DNA of 64,000 bases from a bacterium (lineage in GTDB: Bacteria > SZUA-79 > Acidulodesulfobacterales > Acidulodesulfobacteraceae). The position numbers and the translations under genes were made by a program. Location: positions 1 to 64,000 of the forward strand of contig DAHVNW010000001.1 in NCBI GenBank assembly GCA_027319095.1, read 5' to 3'. A model generated the notes under the pieces. That model was given only the letters and a program-made list of their open reading frames with translations. It was not told where the DNA came from and searched no databases. Of this stretch, positions 8,137 to 16,419 are shown piece after piece. Each line of letters opens with the position of its first letter. Position 1 is the first letter of the stretch.

Positions 8137-9000
8137 ATGGCCGGGACAGAAAAAGAAAAGAAAAAGGAAAACACAATCAAAACCGAAGCCAAAATGCCTT
8201 TCTTAGAGCATTTTTCGGAATTAAGGAAGAGAATATTTTATATATTTATTGCACTTGTCGTATGCATGGGATTTTCATGGCATCTTTCTTATAAAGCGAT
8301 AAATATTATAGAAACCCCATTAGAAAATCCGACTTATATAACGTATTTTTCCGGGTATGCAAAAAAAGTTATAAAAAAGAAAATTCCTTCGCTATATTAC
8401 ACTTTCGGATTAAATAAAACCCCGAAAAAATTCACGAAGCATATTTTGCATTATTCCAAGCCCCTGGAGCCCTTTTTTATGCAGGTTAAGGTGTCTCTAA
8501 TTCTGGGATTTATGATAGCCCTTCCTTTTATATTGTTCCAAATATGGCAGTTTATAAAACCCGGTTTGGAAAAAAAAGAAAGAATGTACCTATTGCCTTT
8601 TTTGATTTTCGGAACGCTTTTTTTTGGGTCTGGAGTTATTTTTATGGTTTTTTATATATGGCCTGCGGTTATTAACTTTTCGTTGAGTTATCAGAGCCCG
8701 AACCTGTCCCCGCTCATAAATCTAACCCATTATATTAATTTTGCCTTAAGGCTTGGGCTGATATTCGGCATAATATTTGAATTACCCCTGGTTTCCGCCC
8801 TTTTTTCGCTTGCAGGAATATTAAAATCCGGATTTTTAAAGAAATACAGAAAGTATGCGTTGATATTAAGCCTTATAATCGCCGCTTTTCACGCGGACAT
8901 AGTCACGATGTTTTTTATAGCTATTCCGCTTTATTCCATGTATGAAATAAGTATTATTATATCTTCCTTGATTTGGAAATTTAAGAAAAAGCCTTCATAG
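8137..9000 (+). CDS. tatC: Twin-arginine translocase subunit TatC
   Basis: TatC is the receptor for twin-arginine signal peptides in export of folded proteins. The hallmark MPFLEHFSELRKRIFY begins at about residue 21 after a Lys/Glu-rich cytoplasmic tail, and six membrane helices follow. Conserved TatC features include FLEHFSELRKR, FQIWQFIKPGLEKKER and IFGIIFELPLV. The first periplasmic loop is longer than usual, with a Lys-rich insertion (about 68-110). No tatA or tatB is in the window. It sits after the secretin gene, and its last 20 bases overlap the end of pilO on the other strand. Confidence 0.95.
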   Translation: MAGTEKEKKKENTIKTEAKMPFLEHFSELRKRIFYIFIALVVCMGFSWHLSYKAINIIETPLENPTYITYFSGYAKKVIKKKIPSLYYTFGLNKTPKKFTKHILHYSKPLEPFFMQVKVSLILGFMIALPFILFQIWQFIKPGLEKKERMYLLPFLIFGTLFFGSGVIFMVFYIWPAVINFSLSYQSPNLSPLINLTHYINFALRLGLIFGIIFELPLVSALFSLAGILKSGFLKKYRKYALILSLIIAAFHADIVTMFFIAIPLYSMYEISIIISSLIWKFKKKPS

Positions 9001-9577
9001 AAAACACATCGCCTCTTATTTCCGATTTAATATCGGGAAATAATTTTTTGCTTGCCTTGACCGAAACGTAATTTATTATTAGAATTCTTTTCATAGAATT
9101 TAAATTTTTTATAAATTCGATGGCTTTATTAAAGCCTCCGGTTATGGAAATATCGACCGGCAGGGTAGTTATGCCTTTATATTTAAACGGTTTTCCAATT
9201 GTAATGCCTTCTATCGCAAAATTATAGGCGGGTTTGCTTAAAGAAATATTTTTTATTAAACTTGCGACTTCAAGCGTTCCCGGAAGCATAATTTCGGCCT
9301 TTTTTAATTTTATTTTTAATTTTTTCGTCTGATTTTTAATATAATAAAGGCTGTTTCTTTCGCTCGAAATAGAGCGCGTGGAAAGTTTTACGGCTTTTAT
9401 CCTGTTTTTAATTTTAAGTATGGCTTTATTTTCGCCGGATATTTTTTTATTTGCGGAGTTTAAAAATATATCCCGGTTTATTAAATAAATAAGTATAAAA
9501 GCCATCAGTATGACCGCGGCGATTTTATTGGTCCTTAAATACGACGGCAATTTTTTTATTTCTTGGGTAATCTTCAT
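8981..9577 (-). CDS. pilO: Type IV pilus inner-membrane protein PilO-like
   Basis: 198 residues: one transmembrane helix (about 17-35, KIAAVILMAFILIYLI), a coiled coil (about 50-95, rich in Lys/Ile) and a C-terminal ferredoxin-like domain ending with VDISITGGFNKAIEFIKNLNSMKRILIINYVSVK, the typical PilO core. PilO dimerises with PilN and holds the PilM-PilN-PilP bridge to the secretin. The start codon overlaps the pilN stop by four bases (ATGA), showing translational coupling. The C-terminus overlaps the convergent tatC by 20 bases. Confidence 0.85.
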   Translation of the reverse strand: MKITQEIKKLPSYLRTNKIAAVILMAFILIYLINRDIFLNSANKKISGENKAILKIKNRIKAVKLSTRSISSERNSLYYIKNQTKKLKIKLKKAEIMLPGTLEVASLIKNISLSKPAYNFAIEGITIGKPFKYKGITTLPVDISITGGFNKAIEFIKNLNSMKRILIINYVSVKASKKLFPDIKSEIRGDVFSMKAFS

Positions 9578-10179
9578 TTTTTGTTTCTATATTTGTAATT
9601 AACGAGATTTAAAAGGGCTTTTAAATCAAAAGAATAAAACGTATTTCCGCTTATAATTTTTCTTCTTGCCCCGTTAAGCGTTATCTTCGTAAACAAACCC
9701 GTTTTTTTAAGATTATTTATATATGTAGAAATTCCCGACAGGGATACGCTGTTTCCATTCACCGCTACGACGCCTTTTTCTAAGGACAGTCCGTTCATCC
9801 AGACTCCGCTGGGAGAAGCGGCGACGATTTCGTTTATTTTTTCGTTCCAGGCGACTTTGAGATTTTTAAGGTCGTTAATAAGTTCGATTTTTTTCCGCAA
9901 ATCTTTCAAAAGAATTTTTCTTTTATCTATTGCGGATTCAAACGTTTCGTTTAAAATATTTTTTGTTTTTAGAACGTTCAGCCGCTGGTTCAATTGGGAT
10001 ATATAAGCTTTTTTATAGCCGTTGCCGACGAACGAGGCTAAATCCATCAAACATATAAAAACTATGTAGCCGGCAATTACCATAAAAATTATTAACCTTT
10101 TCTTGTTTCTTGCAATCCTGTTTTTATCTTTTGCCGGTAATAGGTTTATTCTTGTTTTTTCAAGAGGTTTACTTTTCAT
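9574..10179 (-). CDS. pilN: Type IV pilus inner-membrane protein PilN-like
   Basis: 201 residues. The cytoplasmic tip TRINLLPAKDK is the conserved PilN peptide (INLLP) that docks into PilM. A membrane helix (about 28-50, LIIFMVIAGYIVFICLMDLASF), a coiled coil (60-110) and a C-terminal domain with GVWMNGLSLEKGVVAVNG...ISTYINNLKKTGLF follow. These are the standard parts of PilN. It is followed directly by pilO but separated from pilM by 118 bases that contain a 77 bp repeat element. Confidence 0.88.
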   Translation of the reverse strand: MKSKPLEKTRINLLPAKDKNRIARNKKRLIIFMVIAGYIVFICLMDLASFVGNGYKKAYISQLNQRLNVLKTKNILNETFESAIDKRKILLKDLRKKIELINDLKNLKVAWNEKINEIVAASPSGVWMNGLSLEKGVVAVNGNSVSLSGISTYINNLKKTGLFTKITLNGARRKIISGNTFYSFDLKALLNLVNYKYRNKK

Positions 10180-10205
10180 ATGAGCTTTAATTTCTATTAT
10201 TTTTA

Positions 10206-10282
10206 GGAATTATGCATTTTACAAAGCAATATATTGCGGGTTCTTATTAAAATACTGTCCTGTTTTGCAAGCGCATAATTCC
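10206..10282. mobile_element. MITE-like element between pilM and pilN (family A/B, short copy)
   Basis: 77 bp bounded by GGAATTATGC (10206-10215) and its exact inverse GCATAATTCC (10273-10282). The similarity continues inward (CAAA about 16 bases from each end), giving imperfect ends of over 20 bp. A second, longer copy is at 27363-27489. Both are flanked by TTA(A)TTTTT-like sequence that might be a target site. It contains no gene and fills most of the pilM-pilN gap. Confidence 0.65.
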
Positions 10283-10297
10283 GTTATTTTTTTATGC

Positions 10298-11251
10298 CTA
10301 TCTGTTTACGATTAAACCGAAGGTCGTCCACATCTCGTCTAGGGGCCTAAAAAATTCGTAGTCTTCGATGCCACGGTTTTTTAATTTTTTTGACAGGTAA
10401 AACGAATATTTTTCTGATGTTATCAGGTTTAATAAGGAAACGGAATAAGCCCTTAGCATTACGGCTTCGGAAATTTTAGCGTCGAACCCCTTTTTGCCCG
10501 AAAAAATTCCGGTAAGAATAATTTCGTCTATTGGTGGGAGAGATTTTCCGGCAAAATAAAAATCTATCGTTCTTTTTAATTCTCCGGCTACAATATCGGA
10601 CGATTCTATAGAATTTTGAATTTCAAGATTTAATCCGTCCGCCGTTCTTTCGAAATTAATCGAATTATTGAGTATTATTACGATTTTTACGGTTTTATGC
10701 CCTATGTCGCATACAAGCAGGTGTCCGGTTTTGTTTTTTTTTAAGTATCTTATGCTGTTATAAACGGCAACCGTTTTGCATTCTATGGATTTTATTTTTA
10801 TTCCGGCTACGTCGAATATATTTTTAAAGTTATTTATATCTTCGTCTTTGGCGGCAAATGCCGTAACGTTTAGTAATGTTCCGTTTTCGGAACCGCCGTT
10901 TTTTTCCGTGTATATATAGTCGAAGATGCAGCGGGATATCGGAAAAGGAAGAACTTTTTTAAGTTCGTATTCGACTGCAAGTTTAAGGTCGGATGCCGGC
11001 ATATTCGGTAAAATAAAATTATAGCTGTTCGCCAAGTTTCCGTTAATAGAGGTCAGCACGTTTTTTTTATTTATTTTATTTTCGGAAAAAATTTTATTAA
11101 GGCTTATGGAAGCAGTGCGGGTGTCCTTATAATTTAACCCGTCCACGGCTAAATTTATAAAATTATTTAAAAAATAGCCGAAGCCTTTTTTGCAGATTTC
11201 CATAATTTTAAACCGGTTATAACCGATTTCTACAGCGGTAAAAATTTTCAT
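10298..11251 (-). CDS. pilM: Type IV pilus actin-like ATPase PilM-like
   Basis: 317 residues with an actin/FtsA-like fold. It opens with FTAVEIGYNRFKIMEICK, continues with VEYELKKVLPFPI (the PilM segment near residue 95) and then the phosphate-2 type motif HLLVCDIGHKTVKIVII near residue 175, where GH replaces the usual GA. PilM is the cytoplasmic partner of PilN. The last residues (FRPLDEMWTTFGLIVNR) match the PilM C-terminal pattern. It overlaps the end of recJ by four bases. The divergence is high but the gene context (pilM-pilN-pilO) makes the call secure. Confidence 0.85.
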   Translation of the reverse strand: MKIFTAVEIGYNRFKIMEICKKGFGYFLNNFINLAVDGLNYKDTRTASISLNKIFSENKINKKNVLTSINGNLANSYNFILPNMPASDLKLAVEYELKKVLPFPISRCIFDYIYTEKNGGSENGTLLNVTAFAAKDEDINNFKNIFDVAGIKIKSIECKTVAVYNSIRYLKKNKTGHLLVCDIGHKTVKIVIILNNSINFERTADGLNLEIQNSIESSDIVAGELKRTIDFYFAGKSLPPIDEIILTGIFSGKKGFDAKISEAVMLRAYSVSLLNLITSEKYSFYLSKKLKNRGIEDYEFFRPLDEMWTTFGLIVNR

Positions 11252-13242
11252 ATGAAATCCAGTATTTTTATATATCCGTTGAAAAATTCGAATATAATTC
11301 CTTCCACATTGATTTTATCGTTCGGTATTTTATTTTTATCCACGGCGTATAATTTTAAGATATTTTCCATTTCTTTGCGCCTGTTAAACATCATAGCTTT
11401 GTGTTTTGCGCAGTTGTTGTCATAATAAAAAGGCGAAGATTGCTCCCGGGAAAACTTTCCGGTATTTGCCGCAATATTTAACGTCCAGTAGCAGTTATGT
11501 AAACCGTTATTTTTTGAATTTTTATTTTTAAAGTCCCGTTTGTTTATATCTAAAAGCGTTATATTCCTTAGTAAAAATCTGGGTTTTTCGTTAAGCGGTC
11601 CAAAAGGCGATATTAATTTTATCATCTCGGATAACTCTTTGCCGGCAAGATAATCCAAGTTAATTTCCTCGTCGTATCCGCATTCGCTGGAAGCCGGGTT
11701 AAAATCGAGGCTTTTGATGTTGCCGGGGTTTGTTCCGCAGTGGTTGGAATCGTTTTCGGGCGCGCTTTGCCTTTCCGCATCCGATAATACGGCGGATATG
11801 AAATTATTTATTTCGCTTTCCTTTTTTATAGTCAAACCGCAAGCCATTTTATGTCCGCCAAACTTGATAAAAAAATTTTCGTACTTTTTTAAAAAAGCGT
11901 ATATGTCTATGTCGCCGCACGACCTTGCCGAACCGATATAAACGGCTTCCTTATATCCAGTAAGAAGCAAAACCGGTTTCTGCAATCGTTCCGCAAGCTT
12001 AGACGAGACTATGCCGATAACGCCTGGATGCCATGATTCGCCTTTAAGTATTATGACGGGGAGAGTTTCTTTGCCGTTTTTCAATTTTCCGTCTATAAGT
12101 TCCATCGCTTCGTTAAAACATTCGTCTTCGAACTGCTGCCTTTTTCTGTTAAACGCTTCGAGTTCCTGTGCAAGCTCAAAAGCCTCCCCGGGATTGGTCC
12201 GCGTTAAAAGTTCTACGGCGACCGAAGGATTTCCGACTCTGCCGGCGGCATTTATTTTAGGGGCTATTTTCCACGCCACGTCCGATTCGTTAATATTGTC
12301 GAAGCGAAGTCCGCATATGCGTCTTAATTCTTTTATTCCGGGCCTTGGATTGCAGTTGAGTATTTTTAGTCCGAAGCGGGTAAGAATCCTGTTATCGCCG
12401 TACATTGGAACTATATCGGCTATAATTCCGAGGCATACGATGTCTAAGTAGTCTTTGAGGTTAGGATAGGCAGACAGCAGTCCTTCCTTTACCAGATGTT
12501 TTCTGAGGGCTATACCCAGATTAAACGCTATGCCGACGCCTGGTAAAAATTTGAACGGAAATTTGTCGTCTTTGCGTTTCGGATTTAGTATTGCAAAAGC
12601 ATCGGGCAAAATTTCGTTTTCGCCGTCAAAGGGAACCTCGTGATGGTCGCATATTATTACGTCTATATTCTTGGAGTTTGCATACGCTACTTCTTTTACT
12701 CCGGTTATTCCCAAATCGACGGTTATCATTAAGGAAAGGGGTTTTCTTCCGCTTTCGTTAACAAAGGAATATATTTCGTCTATAGGCTCCATCCCAAGCC
12801 CGTAGCCGTCTTTTATCCGGTCGGGAAGCTTATAAAAAATAGGGCAGCCGGTTTCTCCTTGCTCCGGTTTAATAATCTTTTTTAATTCTTTTAAAAAGGA
12901 AACAAGAAAAGAGGTCGCCGTTATTCCGTCCACGTCGTAGTCTCCGTAAATGCATATCGACTCGTCGCAGAAAATAGCTTCGGTTATGCGGGAAACGGCT
13001 TTTTTCATGTCGGAGATAAGAAACGGATCGTTAAGGCATTTTAAGGAAGGATTAAGATAGTTGTCTATAAAACAGTCCAGTTTGCCTCCCGGTTCGTGAG
13101 CGTTTTTCGAAAATATTTTGGAATAAAAAGGGTCGAAATTAAGCTGGGAAATTATCCTTTTAAGTATTAAGGATGAAGCGGTATCGTTAAAATATATAGG
13201 AAGGCGTTCTTTTAGAAATCGGTTGACATATTCTTTTTCCAT
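11248..13242 (-). CDS. recJ: Single-stranded-DNA-specific exonuclease RecJ
   Basis: 5'-3' ssDNA exonuclease of the DHH phosphoesterase family, acting in recombination and mismatch repair. Seen in order: ICIYGDYDVDGITATSFL (about 97, motif I with metal ligands DYDVDG), MITVDLGITG (about 175), VIICDHHEVP (about 200, the DHH motif), GVGIAFNLGIALR (about 245) and the DHHA1 domain with GGHKMACGLTIK (about 455). The C-terminal OB region carries an unusual polar insertion (about 480-525, rich in Asn, Ser, Glu). 664 residues is slightly longer than usual. It overlaps pilM by four bases. Confidence 0.95.
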   Translation of the reverse strand: MEKEYVNRFLKERLPIYFNDTASSLILKRIISQLNFDPFYSKIFSKNAHEPGGKLDCFIDNYLNPSLKCLNDPFLISDMKKAVSRITEAIFCDESICIYGDYDVDGITATSFLVSFLKELKKIIKPEQGETGCPIFYKLPDRIKDGYGLGMEPIDEIYSFVNESGRKPLSLMITVDLGITGVKEVAYANSKNIDVIICDHHEVPFDGENEILPDAFAILNPKRKDDKFPFKFLPGVGIAFNLGIALRKHLVKEGLLSAYPNLKDYLDIVCLGIIADIVPMYGDNRILTRFGLKILNCNPRPGIKELRRICGLRFDNINESDVAWKIAPKINAAGRVGNPSVAVELLTRTNPGEAFELAQELEAFNRKRQQFEDECFNEAMELIDGKLKNGKETLPVIILKGESWHPGVIGIVSSKLAERLQKPVLLLTGYKEAVYIGSARSCGDIDIYAFLKKYENFFIKFGGHKMACGLTIKKESEINNFISAVLSDAERQSAPENDSNHCGTNPGNIKSLDFNPASSECGYDEEINLDYLAGKELSEMIKLISPFGPLNEKPRFLLRNITLLDINKRDFKNKNSKNNGLHNCYWTLNIAANTGKFSREQSSPFYYDNNCAKHKAMMFNRRKEMENILKLYAVDKNKIPNDKINVEGIIFEFFNGYIKILDFI

Positions 13243-13281
13243 ATCTTAATTTTAAATTTATATGCGCATTTTCTCAAGTAT

Positions 13282-14193
13282 TTATTTGTAATGTTTTTCA
13301 TTTAAAATAACCATTATGGGGCTTGCTATAAATATCGAGGAATACGTTCCGATTAATATTCCCAGCAATAAAGTAAACGCAAAATCGTGAAGGACTATTC
13401 CTCCCAGGAAAAACAGCGACAGCACGACGAGAACCACGGTTAGCGACGTGACGACCGTTCTTGTTAAGACTTCGTTAATGCTTATGTTTACGAGATTTTT
13501 TAAATCGATGTGCCTTGCTTTTTCGGTTTCGATTTTTAAATTTTCCCTTATTCTATCGAAAACGACGACCTTGTCTGTAAGCGAATATCCCGCCACCGTC
13601 AAAATGGCGGTAATAACAAGCAATGTTATCTCTTTTTGGAATATGAAAATGACGCCTAAGAGGGCAAGAATGTCATGCGCGAGGCCGATAGCGGCGGCAA
13701 GGCCGAACCTGAACTCGAACCTCCATGTAATATAAAGTATTATCGCGGCGATAGAAATAATAATCGCGATAACGGCGTCTTCGGAAAGTTTTTTGCCTAC
13801 GGAAGGGCCTATCATTTCGCTGCTTATAACTTTAGGCGGATTTGCTCTAAAGGCTTTTTTAATTATGCGCTTAATTTTAGCCGTATAAGCGTTCAAGTCT
13901 TTCGCCTCCGCTTTAGTCTGGACTATGATATCGTTTTTGCCCTTAATCTTGACTAATTTTACGTCTTTAAAGCCGGAAGGAAGAAATATTTTTCTGACGG
14001 AGGAAGTCGAAATTTTATGCTTGAACGCAAGTTCCATCGAAAGACCTCCCGTAAAATCTATGCCGATTTTAGCCGAGCCGGCTATCATCAATATTATTTC
14101 TATAATACCGAAAATAACGAGAATAGAGGATAAAACGAAAGAATATTTTCTTTTGCTTATAAAATTATAATGCGTGTTTTTAATAAATTCCAA
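13282..14193 (-). CDS. secF: Protein translocase subunit SecF
   Basis: Partner of SecD in the proton-driven RND-type auxiliary unit of the Sec translocon. 303 residues with six membrane helices. The first periplasmic domain follows IGIDFTGGLSMELAF, the SecF signature. The later helices contain SLTDKVVVFDRIREN and LTRTVVTSLTVVLVVL, the conserved SecF transmembrane core. The start is TTG at 14193, chosen because an AGGAG ribosome site lies seven bases upstream. It follows secD by 74 bases, the standard secD-secF order. Confidence 0.96.
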   Translation of the reverse strand: MEFIKNTHYNFISKRKYSFVLSSILVIFGIIEIILMIAGSAKIGIDFTGGLSMELAFKHKISTSSVRKIFLPSGFKDVKLVKIKGKNDIIVQTKAEAKDLNAYTAKIKRIIKKAFRANPPKVISSEMIGPSVGKKLSEDAVIAIIISIAAIILYITWRFEFRFGLAAAIGLAHDILALLGVIFIFQKEITLLVITAILTVAGYSLTDKVVVFDRIRENLKIETEKARHIDLKNLVNISINEVLTRTVVTSLTVVLVVLSLFFLGGIVLHDFAFTLLLGILIGTYSSIFIASPIMVILNEKHYK

Positions 14194-14267
14194 TTCTTTG
14201 CTCCTTTTTATAACGACTTATAACAACAATAATTTTGCGATGCAGCCGAATAAATTCCGGTACATGG

Positions 14268-15845
14268 TTAAATGCTTAATTTATTAAGTTCTTTTTTGTT
14301 GGATATTATATCGAATATAACTTTCGTTCCGACTAAAGAGGTAAACAGGTTAATCATTATGCCGAGAGAAAGCGTGACGGCAAAACCTTTTACAGGACCA
14401 GAGCCGAAATAAAACAGGACAGCCGCGGTAATAAGCGCCGTAACGTGGGAATCTAAAATAGTAAAAAAGGCTTTATTGTATCCGTTTTCTATGGCTATAA
14501 CCACAGGTTTCCCTTCCCTGAGTTCTTCCCTTATTCTTTCGAATATAAGGACATTAGAGTCCACCGACATACCGATTGTCAGAATAATTCCCGCAATGCC
14601 GGGGAGGGTCAAAGTTGCGCCGAACAAGGAAAGAGCCGCCATAAGAAAAAGGACGTTTTCGAGCAGCGCGAAATCGGCGATTAAGCCGGAAAGCCTATAG
14701 TAAAAAATCATAAATCCGATAACAAGAATAGTTCCTACTATTGCGGCAAGTATGCCGTCGTGAATGGAATCCGCGCCAAGCGTGGGCCCAACGGTATTGT
14801 CCTGTATTATTTTTACCGGAGCGGGCAGCGCGCCTGAACGGAGGGCGATAGCGAGATTATTTGCCTGCGCCATAGTGAAACGTCCCGAAATGGAAGCGTT
14901 TCCCCCAAGAATAGGTTCTTCTATCACCGGAGCGGAAATAACGTTGTTATCGAGTATAATGGCGAGCCTTTTACCGGTATATTTCGTCGTAATATTGGCA
15001 AACCGCTTAGTTCCCGCCGTGTTCAGGGAAACGCCGACGACCGGCTGGTTATAGCGGTTCATCTGGACGTTGGCGCTAGAAATATCCGCCCCGCTCATCA
15101 ATACGGCTTTTTTAATAAGATAAGGTCTTTTCGCCGTTTTATGGGTATATTTATTGTACGTGATATGATAAAGAATTTCGTCGCCGCGCTGAATTTTCCC
15201 TTTTAAAGCGTTTATGATGCTGTGCCGGTCGTCGACTAACTTGAAGGTGAGCCTTGCGGTTTTGCCTATGAGCTTAATAGCCTGCTTGACGTTTTTTACG
15301 CCGGGCATTTCGACGACGATTAAATCTTTTCCCTGCCGCGCAATTTTTGGGGCTACGAGTCCGAACTGGTCTATCCTGTTTCTCATAACCTCGACGGCGC
15401 CGCTCACGGCTTCTTTTTTATAGGTAGAGACGAAAGACGGCTTAAAATTTATTATACTGCCGGTTATCCGCAGCGAAACGTGATGGTTTTTGAGATAATT
15501 TTTAAGCGCGGAAACGGCCGTTTTATTTTTTAAGATACCGTCGCTTAAGATTATGTTGCCTTTTTTAAAGGTTAAATCTTTGACTTTTCCGATTTTTTTT
15601 GTTTTCATGAAAGATTTTATGTCGGAATAATCTTTATATAATTTTTCTTTTACCGCCTTGTCCGATTCCACTTTTTCGACGAGATAAACGCCGCCTTGAA
15701 GGTCAAGCCCCAAGCGCATTTCGGTATTTCCGATTATAGCTTTCCACCAGCCCGGCGTACCAGGGTAGATAGAAGGAATTATCGAAAAAAAAGATATAAA
15801 AATAAATGCTATTATTAAAATTACGCGAGTTTTAACCGGTTTCAT
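14268..15845 (-). CDS. secD: Protein translocase subunit SecD
   Basis: 525 residues. Membrane helix 1 (KTRVILIIAFIFISFFSIIPS) is followed by LGLDLQGGVYLVEKVE (SecD motif), the large periplasmic P1 domain with AVEVMRNRIDQFGLVAPKIARQG, and the C-terminal membrane part with GMSVDSNVLIFERIREELREG. The start was put at ATG 15845 because GGTGGGGA lies just before it; an upstream in-frame TTG at 15872 has no ribosome site. It follows yajC closely, and works with SecF to pull secreted proteins out of the SecYEG channel. Confidence 0.96.
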   Translation of the reverse strand: MKPVKTRVILIIAFIFISFFSIIPSIYPGTPGWWKAIIGNTEMRLGLDLQGGVYLVEKVESDKAVKEKLYKDYSDIKSFMKTKKIGKVKDLTFKKGNIILSDGILKNKTAVSALKNYLKNHHVSLRITGSIINFKPSFVSTYKKEAVSGAVEVMRNRIDQFGLVAPKIARQGKDLIVVEMPGVKNVKQAIKLIGKTARLTFKLVDDRHSIINALKGKIQRGDEILYHITYNKYTHKTAKRPYLIKKAVLMSGADISSANVQMNRYNQPVVGVSLNTAGTKRFANITTKYTGKRLAIILDNNVISAPVIEEPILGGNASISGRFTMAQANNLAIALRSGALPAPVKIIQDNTVGPTLGADSIHDGILAAIVGTILVIGFMIFYYRLSGLIADFALLENVLFLMAALSLFGATLTLPGIAGIILTIGMSVDSNVLIFERIREELREGKPVVIAIENGYNKAFFTILDSHVTALITAAVLFYFGSGPVKGFAVTLSLGIMINLFTSLVGTKVIFDIISNKKELNKLSI

Positions 15846-15880
15846 CAATCCCCACCATATTAAAAATTTCAAAAAAGATA

Positions 15881-16243
15881 TTATTTGTTAGTTTTGGCGG
15901 CTATGGCGCTTTTCGCAATTTTTATTTTTACGTCTTTCGCGATTTCTATGGTAAAGACCTGGTCCGCAATTCCGTTTATAATACCGTATATTCCGCCGTT
16001 AGTAAGGATTTCGTCCCCGACTTTAAGGGATTCTATCATTTTTCTATGGTCTTTAGTTCTTTTTTGCTGAGGGAGTATAACTAAAAGGTAAAATATTACC
16101 ACTATTGCGATAAGAGGCGCAAAATTTATTAAGGTCGCCTCCCATCCGCCGCCCTGGGAAGAAGCTGTGCCGGAAGAGGCCGCCTCCGCCGTTTTAGCCG
16201 CAAAAATATTAAATAAATTAGATAAACCCGGGATAATTTTCAT
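15881..16243 (-). CDS. yajC: Preprotein translocase subunit YajC
   Basis: 120 residues. A Ser/Gly-rich N-terminus precedes one membrane helix (about 42-60, FAPLIAIVVIFYLLVILP), then the YajC signature PQQKRTKDHRKMIESLKVGDEILTNGGIYGII and a basic C-terminus. YajC associates with SecDF. An AGGAG site lies just upstream of the ATG. The N-terminal extension before the helix (about 35 residues, low complexity) is longer than in E. coli YajC. It belongs to the tgt-yajC-secD-secF run, but a repeat element lies between tgt and yajC. Confidence 0.94.
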   Translation of the reverse strand: MKIIPGLSNLFNIFAAKTAEAASSGTASSQGGGWEATLINFAPLIAIVVIFYLLVILPQQKRTKDHRKMIESLKVGDEILTNGGIYGIINGIADQVFTIEIAKDVKIKIAKSAIAAKTNK

Positions 16244-16327
16244 TTCTTCTCCTTTATTATAAAATTTGTTAATTTTAATATATTATATTTATATTTAAAG
16301 AAAGTCAAAGCAAAGATTCGTCCAAAA

Positions 16328-16418
16328 TCCCGATTTAGAAAATATTTATAAGTTTTACGCTAAATAACGCTTATAAACCGCATGCCGCTTATGCAGAAAA
16401 TAAATTTCTAAATCAGGA
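16328..16418. repeat. Palindromic dispersed repeat between tgt and yajC (family E)
   Basis: 91 bp with imperfect inverted ends TCCCGATTTAGAAA (16328-16341) and TTTCTAAATCAGGA (16405-16418). Inside is a second hairpin TTATAAG (16346-16352) / CTTATAA (16370-16376). The block 16387-16410 matches 42189-42212 in 23 of 24 bases, so it is a dispersed family. The tgt stop codon (16420-16422) lies in the flanking palindrome CTAAATC-AG-GATTTAG. It could also act as a processing or termination site, but no long T run follows. Confidence 0.6.
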
Positions 16419-16419
16419 T

